From the NCBI GenBank assembly GCA_947496215.1, contig CANMCF010000002.1, forward strand, positions 558,001-622,000: 64,000 nucleotides of DNA. Direction: 5' to 3'. A program made the translations under genes and the position numbers. How positions within the stretch are numbered: the first letter of the stretch is position 1; every line of letters starts with the position of its first letter. Under the pieces are notes generated by a model. It had not been told where the DNA came from. It saw nothing but the letters and a program-made list of their open reading frames with translations, and made no database searches. This stretch comes from an uncultured Bizionia sp. Lineage in GTDB: Bacteria; Bacteroidota; Bacteroidia; Flavobacteriales; Flavobacteriaceae. Shown one piece after another: positions 9,748 through 18,862 of the stretch.

Positions 9748-10033
9748 TTTGTGATCTATGATCCTTAAGCAGGTTTTGTATGAGACGTTTAATCTTCTTC
9801 TTTTAGACATATAAGAGAGCCTTAATTCTTTTGTATGTATACGTAAGCAGTTTTTAAATTGGCTAATAATTTTTTCGTGATTTGCGTTTTATAAATTTAT
9901 AAGACACAAAGTTGAATTTGTTGAAATGCATGTTCTGTCATTGAAAAACATCCTTCTGTCCCATTTGTAAGGCATTGAAAGTCATTGTTTTGTATTATTG
10001 CGATGTGATTCTACGATAACATTGTACACCATT

Positions 10034-11146
10034 ATGAAGAATGTCTTTTTTTTTATTTCAATATGTTGTTTTTCTGCTCATTCTCAAGTAGGGATAGGGA
10101 CAACAACTCCAGATTCCAGTTCGATATTGCATTTGGAAAGTTCAGATTCCGGTTTCTTGGTACCTCGTTTAACAGAATTGGAAAAAAATAGCATTGCATC
10201 TCCAGCTGTAGGCTTGTTAATCTATCAAATTAACAACGGCAATGGTTTTTGGTACTATGACGGTAGTGTGTGGAGGTCTTTTTTAGGCGGGGAAATCTAT
10301 GTTTTTGAAAATGGTTTGTATGAGGAGTCTGGTATTGTCAAGCTAGGAGGTGTGTTAATTGAAGATACGGAAATTAATCTTGATGACAACGATTTAACCA
10401 TTGCAGCTGGTATGGGAGGGTATTTAGGAAATCTTTTCATAGAAGGAAGTTCGAGAACAGTTTTGGAAACAAATCTAGAGGATGATTACGTTAGTTTTGG
10501 AGGAGGTTATCCTGGTGTGGATGGAGATGATGGTACAACGTTTAATGATTCAGGAAATGCAACATATACAAAAGATTTTATAGCAGGTTTTTACAAGGGA
10601 GAATCTGGAGGGTCGGCAATAGGGTTGGGGTCAATTGAATATATGGTGGATGGCACAAGTGAGTTGTTTTTAGATTTAAGTGCATTGAGTCCAATGGAAA
10701 ATTTAGAAGCAGATTTGGGAGCAGGAAGTCCATATCAATCTGGCCCCGTTAGAAACTGGGATGATGTATATGCTGAGGATTTTGTAGCTACAAGTGGAGA
10801 AATCTACAATATAGCAGCAGATGAAGAACAAAGAGGGCTAAAAGAAATAATGCAATTAAAACCAATCGTCTATAGGGAAGCAGAGAGGGAAATAGGTGGG
10901 AGAGTATCGACTATCGATGAACGAGATCTAAGGTTGGGGTTTTTAATTGATGACTTGCTTGACTTTATTCCAGAAGCAGTGAAAACATCAGACTGGTATG
11001 TTTTGAAAGAAGGTGAAGTTCCAGTTAAGAAAACCATTGAAAACCCAACTGGAATAATGTACAATCAAATAATTCCTGTTTTGGTAAATGCAATCCAAGA
11101 ACAACAAAAACAAATAGATGCTTTAAAGGAAAGAAGCAGACAATAG
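10034..11146 (+). CDS. Secreted S74/tail-fibre-like surface protein
   Basis: The ATG at 10034 gives a signal peptide ending at SAHSQ, then the stretch VGIGTTTPDSSSILHLESS. This opening is typical of flavobacterial secreted fibre-like proteins. The middle part is rich in Gly, Asp and Ser and predicted beta. The C-terminal ~100 residues resemble the endosialidase-type intramolecular chaperone (peptidase S74): LKEIMQLKPIVYRE, then LGFLIDDLLDFIPEAV and a coiled-coil end. The role is probably a trimeric surface or fibre structure; this is inference. A decayed copy of its 3' third lies at 13.97-14.25 kb, showing that it belongs to the duplicated unit with the metalloprotease. Confidence 0.75.
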   Translation: MKNVFFFISICCFSAHSQVGIGTTTPDSSSILHLESSDSGFLVPRLTELEKNSIASPAVGLLIYQINNGNGFWYYDGSVWRSFLGGEIYVFENGLYEESGIVKLGGVLIEDTEINLDDNDLTIAAGMGGYLGNLFIEGSSRTVLETNLEDDYVSFGGGYPGVDGDDGTTFNDSGNATYTKDFIAGFYKGESGGSAIGLGSIEYMVDGTSELFLDLSALSPMENLEADLGAGSPYQSGPVRNWDDVYAEDFVATSGEIYNIAADEEQRGLKEIMQLKPIVYREAEREIGGRVSTIDERDLRLGFLIDDLLDFIPEAVKTSDWYVLKEGEVPVKKTIENPTGIMYNQIIPVLVNAIQEQQKQIDALKERSRQ

Positions 11147-11188
11147 AGTTAATACATAGCATACTTTTTTTATTTAAATATAATTACA

Positions 11189-13942
11189 GTGAAAAAAATA
11201 ACATTTATAGCATTGTTGATTTTATCTTTTAAGATGTTTAGTCAACCAGATTCATTCAGTACGACAATTTACGATTCAAATTATGGAGAATTAAACGTTG
11301 TACTATACAAATATTCTACTAGAGGCCCAAACTATCAAATATTTCTATATGATGGTAATGATTTAACTCCTTATCCTGTTCCCGAAATAAGAACTTATAG
11401 AGGGTACATTGAAAACTGGGAGAACTCAAAAATCACTGCAGTTTGGTATCCAGACGGACGGATTTTTGTGAAATTGTTTTCTGGCAAAGGCGAGAAATAT
11501 GGTTTTCAGCTTAGTGGCGTTAATGTAAATGATTTGACGATAACTGAGCTTGATTTGCCAATTGTAGAAGGATCAAAAAAAGCAGAATTGCATCTTACAT
11601 CTGGTTACACCACTAAATACGAATGGCTTTTAGATACTGTAGGTGGAGATGTCAATGCAGCTATAGCCCTTTTTGAAAATGGCGTGAATCAATATGATCT
11701 GTCAATAGCCAGAGACATTGGTACTTCAATGAGTATTGATTTGGTAGTCATCCCTACAGTTGAAGTCGAATTGTTTAACCCAAAGAACAGTGACTATCCA
11801 GGTTTGAATGAAACCAACACTTGGTGGAAATGCTATGGCGGCGGCGGCGGCGCAGGTAAGCATAATTATTGTGGAAGCAAGTATCAAGGAGGTCGGACAA
11901 GTGCGTGGGTAGGGAAATTCGGTGCGATGGCCCATGAGTTTGGACATACCCTGGATTTAGGTCATCATCATAATCAACATGATGCCATGCATTCCAATCA
12001 ATTTTACTTGGGAAGAGACAATGCAATAAGAGCAAGAGAACATTTAGGCTATAATGGAGCTGTTTGCTTGGAGGTTGATAATCCTGATTATACCGATCCA
12101 ATACAGCCATACACACCCGAAGACTATGCAGTAACCTTTGTCAATGAATCTGTAGAGATCGATGTGTTGTCCAACGATGTTGATTACAACGGAGAAGCCG
12201 TTTCCTTATATGAGTTTGACAATACTTCTTATTATGGAGGAGCAATCGAGCAAGTAGGCCAGTCGTTGCTATATACGCCCTCAGATAATTTTTTTGGAAA
12301 GGATTTTTTCTTTTACAAGGCAAAAAGTGGTAACGTTCAAGACAATACATTCTTTTGGAATATAGGATTGGTTTCAATAGATGTTCGAGACACTCAGGAT
12401 CTTTTGTTGCACTACCCATTTGAGGAAACTACGGGTAATGTTATTTTCAATCAAACAAATGCATCAACCCAATACAATGCAAATGTTATTCGTGGAACTA
12501 TGGATGCGATGTCTAATGGCAATGGAGTTGTTGGCAATAGCATAGCTATAGGTCAAAATCAAATAGTTGCCATGAATGATATTCTAGATCCGCTTTCAGG
12601 TTCTAGCACTGTTTCCATTTGGTTTAATCTAGATGAGTTGCCTGAGCCTGATTCTAACAGGAAACTGATTTTCGATTCGGGGTCAAAGGGAAGCTTGACT
12701 GCCTCTGGTATAAGTATAGCAATTGAAGAGAACCAGATACAGTTTTTTGCACAGCATGAAGGTAAAGACAATACTGGAGCCGACCGCTATGGCATTGTGA
12801 ATTGGCAAACAAATAAATGGTATCATGCGGTTCTTGTCGTAGATAGGTCTTCAAATAAAATCTTTGGTTACTTGGATGGGATAGAAGTAGGGAATTCTTC
12901 CTACAGACAAAACTTAAAGCCAAATGGTGTCATTAAGGGGTATCCTGGTCTTAAGGGGTTTGTTTCTAGTGGTATAGGGGCGCAAAGCAAGAGGAAGCGA
13001 TGGGAGGAAACCAAATTTCAGTTTGTTGGTAGAATCGATGAGTTGAAAATTTATGGCAAGGCGTTGCTCGAGACCGAAATCTTAGATGAATTCAACAATC
13101 CGGATGGAGGAAATTATAGTTGTCCTATAGGTTTGTTTGAAGAAGCAGTAAGAAATCCAAGCTTTGAAAAAAACATCATAAAGGTTGATTCAGAAAAGGA
13201 CAAGCTTCTTTTCGATTGGTACGCAACCGATGACAGCAGAGGTCATGTACTTTGGTCTGGATTTAGTAGTGACATACCAAATGCACCCGATGGAGACAAT
13301 TGGGGGAGCATAGGTAGACAAACAGCAATATATCAACAAATAGGTATATGGGAGCCAAATAAAGATTATACTGTTAACTTCGTTTATGGGAAAAGAAGTG
13401 ATGCAAACAATTCAGACTTGGAAGTAAGTTTGTGGGTGGGAAGCAGTGACTATCCTGAAAAGAATAGGCATTTGAATGATATTGGAGCTCAAAAGATAGA
13501 TGCAAGATTAATAGATTCTTCTGAATTGAGTTCTGTTGATACAATAGAAAAAACAATAGAGTTGAGCACTAATGGTCAATCATATGGGTGCGTACCTATT
13601 TGGATTATGTTTGAAAATAAAAATGGAAATAATCAGACTGTCAATCTAGTTGATGACATATTCCTATACGATGAAGACGATACATTAAGCGTTGAAGATG
13701 AGAGTTATGAGAATGATATATTGATTTACCCTAACCCTACCGAGGATATCATATATGTTAAATCTGAAAAATCACCGATAACGAACATGGAGCTTGTAGA
13801 CCTAAGAGGTCGAGTGATTATAACCATAAAAAAAGATTTTTATGAAAAACGATTAAATCTATCCTCAATGTCATCAGGAATTTATTTCCTTAATATTAGG
13901 AGCAAAGAAAAAACAATATCAAAGAAGGTCATAAGGGATTAA
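11189..13942 (+). CDS. Secreted zinc metalloprotease with Ig-like, LamG and T9SS sorting domains, copy 1
   Basis: A 917-residue protein with a GTG start and a signal peptide (MKKITFIALLILSFKMFSQ). The catalytic domain has HEFGHTLDLGHHH from residue 249, a HExxHxxGxxH-type zinc site. A DVLSNDVDYNG unit near residue 325 marks a bacterial Ig/cadherin-like module. A LamG/concanavalin-like lectin domain runs from ~410 to 640, ending RIDELKIYGKAL. A further beta domain (SFEKNII...) spans ~655-820, and the last ~75 residues (YPNPTEDIIYV...) are a type A T9SS sorting domain. It is probably surface-bound or secreted. It is 43 bases downstream of the S74-like gene and has a paralogue immediately after. 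Confidence 0.9.
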   Translation: MKKITFIALLILSFKMFSQPDSFSTTIYDSNYGELNVVLYKYSTRGPNYQIFLYDGNDLTPYPVPEIRTYRGYIENWENSKITAVWYPDGRIFVKLFSGKGEKYGFQLSGVNVNDLTITELDLPIVEGSKKAELHLTSGYTTKYEWLLDTVGGDVNAAIALFENGVNQYDLSIARDIGTSMSIDLVVIPTVEVELFNPKNSDYPGLNETNTWWKCYGGGGGAGKHNYCGSKYQGGRTSAWVGKFGAMAHEFGHTLDLGHHHNQHDAMHSNQFYLGRDNAIRAREHLGYNGAVCLEVDNPDYTDPIQPYTPEDYAVTFVNESVEIDVLSNDVDYNGEAVSLYEFDNTSYYGGAIEQVGQSLLYTPSDNFFGKDFFFYKAKSGNVQDNTFFWNIGLVSIDVRDTQDLLLHYPFEETTGNVIFNQTNASTQYNANVIRGTMDAMSNGNGVVGNSIAIGQNQIVAMNDILDPLSGSSTVSIWFNLDELPEPDSNRKLIFDSGSKGSLTASGISIAIEENQIQFFAQHEGKDNTGADRYGIVNWQTNKWYHAVLVVDRSSNKIFGYLDGIEVGNSSYRQNLKPNGVIKGYPGLKGFVSSGIGAQSKRKRWEETKFQFVGRIDELKIYGKALLETEILDEFNNPDGGNYSCPIGLFEEAVRNPSFEKNIIKVDSEKDKLLFDWYATDDSRGHVLWSGFSSDIPNAPDGDNWGSIGRQTAIYQQIGIWEPNKDYTVNFVYGKRSDANNSDLEVSLWVGSSDYPEKNRHLNDIGAQKIDARLIDSSELSSVDTIEKTIELSTNGQSYGCVPIWIMFENKNGNNQTVNLVDDIFLYDEDDTLSVEDESYENDILIYPNPTEDIIYVKSEKSPITNMELVDLRGRVIITIKKDFYEKRLNLSSMSSGIYFLNIRSKEKTISKKVIRD

Positions 13943-13970
13943 AACTGTGATCTATGTCAAGAACTCAAAT

Positions 13971-14250
13971 AAAAAAGAAACATTGCAATTAAATCAACTT
14001 TTTCATAGGGAAAAGAAGAAGGGAATGGAGTATCGTTTATCAAATAAACTGAGGCTTGTTTAATTGATGAATTGCTTGAGTTTATTTCAGAAGTGGTGAA
14101 AACATTAAATTGTATGTGTAGAAAGAAGGAGGAAATCCTGTTAATAAGAACATTGAAAACCCAAGTGGAGTAATGTAGAATCAAATAATTTCTGTTTTGG
14201 TAAATGCGATCCAAGAACAACAAAAACAAATAGTTGCTTTGAAGTAACAG
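13971..14250 (+). pseudogene. Decayed copy of the 3' end of the S74-like gene
   Basis: This stretch aligns base by base, with indels and stop codons, to ~10838-11150, the last ~100 codons of the S74-like gene and its trailing spacer. Shared pieces include TTAATTGATGA, the run before the stop CCAAGAACAACAAAAACAAA, and the spacer AGAGTTAATACATAGCATAC. Several in-frame stops make it non-coding. It is the left remnant of a tandem duplication whose right part is the second protease gene. Confidence 0.85.
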
Positions 14251-14299
14251 AGAATAGAGTTAATACATAGCATACTTTTTTAATTTAAATATAGTTACA

Positions 14300-17047
14300 G
14301 TGAAAAAAATAACATTTATAGCATTGTTGATTTTATCTTTTAAGATGTTTAGTCAACCAGATTCATTCAGTACGACAATTTACGATTCAAATTATGGAGA
14401 ATTAAACGTTGTACTATACAAATATTCTACTAGAGGCCCAAACTATCAAATATTTCTATATGATGGTAATGATTTAACTCCTTATCCTGTTCCTGAAATA
14501 AGAACTTATAGAGGGTACATTGAAAACTTGGAAAACTCGAAAATTACTGCGATCTGGTATCCAGATGGAAAGCTTTATTTGAAATTGTTTGCTGGAAAAG
14601 GTGAAAAATATGGTTTTCAGCTGAATGAGATTGATATAGATGGTTTAACAATAACAGAACTTGATTTGCCAATTGTTGAAGAATCTAAAAAAGCAGAATT
14701 GCATCTTACTTCTGGCTACACGACCAATTATGAGTGGATGGTAGAAACTGCAAATGGGAATGTCGAAAATGCCATAGCCATTTTTGAAAATGGCGTGAAT
14801 CAATATGATCTGTCAATAGCCAGAGACATTGGTACTTCAATGAGTATTGATTTGGTAGTCATACCTACAGAAGAAGTCGAATTGTTTAATCCTAAAAATA
14901 GTGATTATCCAGATTTGAATGTAACAAACACCTGGTGGAAATGCTATGGTGGTGGTGGTGGCGCAGGTAGACATAATTATTGCAGTAGCACTTACAAAGG
15001 AGGGAGAACAAGTTTGTATAGAGCAGGTTTTGGAGCAATGCCTCATGAATTTGGACATACCCTGGATTTAGGTCATCATCATAATCAACATGATGCCATG
15101 CATTCCAATCAATTTTACTTGGGAAGAGACAATGCAATAAGAGCAAGAGAACATTTAGGCTATAATGGAGCTGTTTGCTTGGAGGTTGATAATCCTGATT
15201 ATACCGATCCAATACAGCCATACACACCCGAAGACTATGCAGTAACCTTTGTCAATGAATCTGTAGAGATCGATGTGTTGTCCAACGATGTTGATTACAA
15301 CGGAGAAGCTGTTTCCTTATATGAGTTTGACAATACTTCTTATTATGGAGGAGCAATCGAGCAAGTAGGCCAGTCGTTGCTATATACGCCCTCAGATAAT
15401 TTTTTTGGAAAGGATTTTTTCTTTTACAAGGCAAAAAGTGGTAACGTTCAAGACAATACATTCTTTTGGAATATAGGATTGGTTTCAATAGATGTTCGAG
15501 ACACTCAGGATCTTTTGTTGCACTACCCATTTGAGGAAACTACGGGTAATGTTATTTTCAATCAAACAAATGCATCAACCCAGTACAATGCAAATGTTAT
15601 TCAAGGAACTATGGATGCGATGTCTAATGGCAATGGAATTGTTGGCAATAGCATAGCTATAGGTCAAAATCAAATGATTGGAATGAATGATATTCTAGAT
15701 CCGCTTTCAAGTTCTAGCACTGTTTCCATTTGGTTTAATTTGGGGGAGTTTCCAGATTCTAACAGGAAATTGATTTTTGATTCTGGGTCAAGGGGACGCT
15801 TGACCTTGTCTGGTTTAAGTATAGCAATTGAAGAGAACCAGATACAGTTTTTTGCACAGCATGAAGGTAAAGACAATACTGGAGGCGACCGTTATGGCAT
15901 TGTGAATTGGGAAACAAATAAATGGTATCATGCCGTTCTTGTCGTCGATAGAACTTCAAATAAAATTTTTGGCTATTTGGATGGGGTAGAGGTAGGGAAT
16001 TCCTCTTTTAGTCAAAACTTAAAAAACAATGGAGTCATTAAGGGATATCCAGGTATTAAAGGTAGAATTTCTACGGGAGTTGGAGCACAATGCAAAGGGA
16101 AGCCATGGGAAAATACCAAAGATCAATTTATTGGTAGAATTGATGAGTTGAAAATTTATGGCAAGGCGTTGCTCGAGACCGAAATCTTAGATGAATTCAA
16201 CAATCCGGATGGAGGAAATTATAGTTGCTTTACAGGCTTGTTTGATGAGTCTATAAGAAATTCAAGTTTTGAAAAAAACATCATAAAAATTAATTCACAA
16301 AAGGACAAGCTTCTTTTCGATTGGTACGCAACCGATGACAGCAGAGGTCATGTACTTTGGTCTGGATTTAGTAGTGACATACCAAATGCACCCGATGGAG
16401 ACAATTGGGGGAGCATAGGTAGACAAACAGCAATATATCAACAAATAGGTATATGGGAGCCAAATAAAGATTATACTGTTAACTTCGTTTATGGGAAAAG
16501 AAGTGATGCAAACAATTCAGACTTGGAAGTAAGTTTGTGGGTGGGAAGCAGTGACTATCCTGAAAAGAATAGGCATTTGAATGATATTGGAGCTCAAAAG
16601 ATAGATGCAAGATTAATAGATTCTTCTGAATTGAGTTCTGTTGATACAATAGAAAAAACAATTGAGTTGAGCACTAATGGTCAATCATATGGGTGCGTAC
16701 CTATTTGGATTATGTTTGAAAATAAAAATGGAAATAATCAGACTGTCAATCTAGTTGATGACATATTCCTATACGATGAAGACGATACATTAAGCGTTGA
16801 AGATGAGAGTTATGAGAATGATATATTGGTTTATCCTAACCCTACCGAGGATATCATATATGTTAAATCTGAAAAATCACCGATAACGAACATGGAGCTT
16901 GTAGACCTAAGAGGTCGAGTGATTATAACCATAAAAAAAGATTTTTATGAAAAACGATTAAATCTATCCTCAATGTCATCAGGAATTTATTTCCTTAATA
17001 TTAGGAGTAAAGAAAAAACAATATCAAAGAAAGTAATAAGAGAGTAG
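14300..17047 (+). CDS. Secreted zinc metalloprotease with Ig-like, LamG and T9SS sorting domains, copy 2
   Basis: A 915-residue paralogue of the preceding gene with the same GTG start, signal peptide and domain order. The zinc motif HEFGHTLDLGHHH is intact; the residue before it changes from Ala to Pro. Identity is mosaic. The first ~75 codons, the zinc site through the Ig-like module, and the last ~250 codons are nearly identical to copy 1. Segments around residues 78-160, 190-245 and 435-620 (LamG) are clearly different. This pattern points to gene conversion between tandem copies with divergence kept in possible ligand-facing parts. Both ends carry the same T9SS signal, so both products should reach the surface. 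Confidence 0.9.
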   Translation: MKKITFIALLILSFKMFSQPDSFSTTIYDSNYGELNVVLYKYSTRGPNYQIFLYDGNDLTPYPVPEIRTYRGYIENLENSKITAIWYPDGKLYLKLFAGKGEKYGFQLNEIDIDGLTITELDLPIVEESKKAELHLTSGYTTNYEWMVETANGNVENAIAIFENGVNQYDLSIARDIGTSMSIDLVVIPTEEVELFNPKNSDYPDLNVTNTWWKCYGGGGGAGRHNYCSSTYKGGRTSLYRAGFGAMPHEFGHTLDLGHHHNQHDAMHSNQFYLGRDNAIRAREHLGYNGAVCLEVDNPDYTDPIQPYTPEDYAVTFVNESVEIDVLSNDVDYNGEAVSLYEFDNTSYYGGAIEQVGQSLLYTPSDNFFGKDFFFYKAKSGNVQDNTFFWNIGLVSIDVRDTQDLLLHYPFEETTGNVIFNQTNASTQYNANVIQGTMDAMSNGNGIVGNSIAIGQNQMIGMNDILDPLSSSSTVSIWFNLGEFPDSNRKLIFDSGSRGRLTLSGLSIAIEENQIQFFAQHEGKDNTGGDRYGIVNWETNKWYHAVLVVDRTSNKIFGYLDGVEVGNSSFSQNLKNNGVIKGYPGIKGRISTGVGAQCKGKPWENTKDQFIGRIDELKIYGKALLETEILDEFNNPDGGNYSCFTGLFDESIRNSSFEKNIIKINSQKDKLLFDWYATDDSRGHVLWSGFSSDIPNAPDGDNWGSIGRQTAIYQQIGIWEPNKDYTVNFVYGKRSDANNSDLEVSLWVGSSDYPEKNRHLNDIGAQKIDARLIDSSELSSVDTIEKTIELSTNGQSYGCVPIWIMFENKNGNNQTVNLVDDIFLYDEDDTLSVEDESYENDILVYPNPTEDIIYVKSEKSPITNMELVDLRGRVIITIKKDFYEKRLNLSSMSSGIYFLNIRSKEKTISKKVIRE

Positions 17048-17463
17048 CCTTGTGCTGCGAATGTATTACCAATTTCCATTATGTATGGTAGCAATGATTG
17101 TTCATTGTCCCTTTTTAATAAGGGGCTTTGAGCAATCTAAATTGTCAATCAAAACATATGAAAGTTGGTTGTTTTCTTGTTTATGGAAAGAAAACATATG
17201 TAAGATTAAATGAGTAGAAAAACAAAGGGAGAAATCTGGATGTCGAAGCTGTGTTCTTTAATGGTGTCGAGAGTGACAGATAAATCAATAGAATCTATGC
17301 AAATGTCTTATGAGAAGTGTTCAATTTTGTTTAAGCATAAGATAATGTTTTTTATCTCATAAAAGTCAACACGGCTTGTATGTTAAAACTTTCGATTAAA
17401 AAAAATCGCCTAAATTTACTTTTAGACGATTTTTTGTTATTTGTTATGTCAGTGTGGGGTTAG
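17048..17463. other. Intergenic stretch without a gene
   Basis: About 415 bp between the second protease and the convergent anti-sigma gene. I see no open frame, RNA gene or repeat of note apart from the terminator near its right end. Confidence 0.6.
17399..17435. terminator. Bidirectional terminator between protease copy 2 and the anti-sigma gene
   Basis: An A-rich arm ending ATCGCCTAAA pairs with TTTAGACGAT followed by T residues, with one mismatch and a short loop. The A-run on one side and T-run on the other allow it to work in both directions for the convergent genes. Confidence 0.7.
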
Positions 17464-18261
17464 TTAATCATTGAGTTTCAACTCAATCTCTGCAACGGGT
17501 ACATCCCCTGAAGTATTTTGGCTTCCTCCCTTAGGTTCTATGGTAATGGTAAGTCCCAAGGCATCTTCCGTATATGGGATTTTTTGTAAACGTCTGTCGG
17601 TTTCACTCAAAATACCAAGATTAACCATTTTGTCTTGGACTTCTGCCCACATTTGGAAGCATTTTTCACCAGGTAATGCTGGCAATGCTATGACATCTAT
17701 CATCGATGTTTTTTCCTTTGGATTTATATAGGCTACCGTCTTTAGGTTTTTTGCTCTCTTGTTACCAGTTAAAATGTACTTTTCGGTTTCAGGATTGTTA
17801 AGTTGAGCAAATTGCTCCATCAACAATTCCAATCTGGAGTTGTTTTCATCGATGTCGTTCCTTAAATCAAAAAGCTCTTCCACTACTATTTGGTTTTCAC
17901 TTGCCAATTTCTGATTCTGCATGAAAAAGTAAAAGGAGGACCCAGCAAACAACAATGCTGTTATGCTAGCTGCCACACTATAGCTAAACCAAGATTTTTT
18001 CGGTTTTTGTTGAAGTGCAACAACGGGTTTTTCATCCAGTTCATTTAGGATGGAATCCAATAAATGATTCGGTGCTTCTACTGCATTTGCTTGACAAACA
18101 AACTCCAACTGATCTTGAAGCTTGTCGTAGGTAGCTTTCACAATGGGGTATTTGTCAATGTATTCTTCAACCTCAAGACTCTCTTTGGGTGAAGTCTGAC
18201 CGATTAGATATTTATCTAACAGACCAGAGTTTAAAAAAGTATTTATATCAACATTCATCAT
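17464..18261 (-). CDS. Anti-sigma factor, RskA type
   Basis: A 265-residue single-pass membrane protein. The N-terminal cytoplasmic part (residues 1-95) contains the LLDKYLIGQTSPKESLEVEEYI zinc-less anti-sigma helix-turn (shown in part), and a membrane helix lies near residue 105 (SVAASITALLFAGSSFYFF). The periplasmic C-terminal domain (anti-sigma-K type) has GEKCFQMWAEV and the closing AEIELKLND. It should hold the sigma factor encoded 9 bases upstream inactive at the membrane until a signal arrives. The pair is an ordinary operon. Confidence 0.88.
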   Translation of the reverse strand: MMNVDINTFLNSGLLDKYLIGQTSPKESLEVEEYIDKYPIVKATYDKLQDQLEFVCQANAVEAPNHLLDSILNELDEKPVVALQQKPKKSWFSYSVAASITALLFAGSSFYFFMQNQKLASENQIVVEELFDLRNDIDENNSRLELLMEQFAQLNNPETEKYILTGNKRAKNLKTVAYINPKEKTSMIDVIALPALPGEKCFQMWAEVQDKMVNLGILSETDRRLQKIPYTEDALGLTITIEPKGGSQNTSGDVPVAEIELKLND

Positions 18262-18270
18262 ACTTGTTTA

Positions 18271-18840
18271 TTAAGGATTGTAAATCTTCTTTAATTCACG
18301 TAATCCTATTTTTAATCTAGACTTTATAGTTCCTAGTGGAACATTTAATTCATCACTCGCTTCTTGCTGTGTCATTCCCTCGAAAAAAAGAGCGTTTATG
18401 ACTATCTGATATTTTAAATCCAAGCTACTCATATGTTTTTGTATGTCCAGAGTATCGTGATTTAAGCTGTCGGAAGTCAATTTATATACGTTGGAAGCTT
18501 CTATTTGGATTTCCTTGCTTGTTTTATTGTTTAAAGATCTTACTTTGTCTATCGAGGTATTGTATACGATTCTATATAGCCAGGTAAAGAGTTTTGCCTT
18601 TTCAGGATTGTAGGTTTTTCCTTTCTTCCAGACCTTGATGAAGCTTTCTTGCAAGACGTCTTGTGCTAAGTCGTCGTCAGTAATTACTTTCTTTATAACG
18701 CCCAGTAGCGCGTCTGAATAGTTTTCGTATAACAATGAAATGGCTCTTTTGTCACCATTGCTCATAAAGTCTACAATATCTTTTTCTATTGTTGTGTTCA
18801 ATTTTAAGGGAGTGTTCTTTATTACTTGTTTGACAATCAT
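18271..18840 (-). CDS. ECF-type RNA polymerase sigma factor paired with RskA-like anti-sigma
   Basis: A 189-residue sigma factor. Region 2 is seen in AISLLYENYSDALLGV and DLAQDVLQESFIKVW (residues ~33-72). Region 4 is seen in FEGMTQQEASDELNVPLGT (residues ~152-172), whose helix-turn-helix reads the -35 box. Similarity is to the SigK class, which fits the RskA-like partner directly downstream. The ATG at 18840 follows murB by 22 bases, so the operon may also be read through from murB. Confidence 0.93.
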   Translation of the reverse strand: MIVKQVIKNTPLKLNTTIEKDIVDFMSNGDKRAISLLYENYSDALLGVIKKVITDDDLAQDVLQESFIKVWKKGKTYNPEKAKLFTWLYRIVYNTSIDKVRSLNNKTSKEIQIEASNVYKLTSDSLNHDTLDIQKHMSSLDLKYQIVINALFFEGMTQQEASDELNVPLGTIKSRLKIGLRELKKIYNP

Positions 18841-18862
18841 ATAGAGAAGTTATTGTGTTGAC

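Noticed and set aside
11835-11855. GGCGGC-type triplet repeat in protease copy 1 (GGT repeat in copy 2)
   Set aside because: It encodes a short Gly run before the zinc site in both copies; the different codons argue against slippage as anything of note.
11726-16661. Minus-strand frames of 60-113 codons opposite the two metalloproteases, repeated in both copies
   Set aside because: They recur only because the proteases are duplicated; their sequence follows the sense codons and has no start context or domain.
10840-17047. Possible mobile element carrying the duplicated proteases
   Set aside because: No transposase, no terminal inverted repeats and no target-site duplication seen; a plain tandem duplication explains it.
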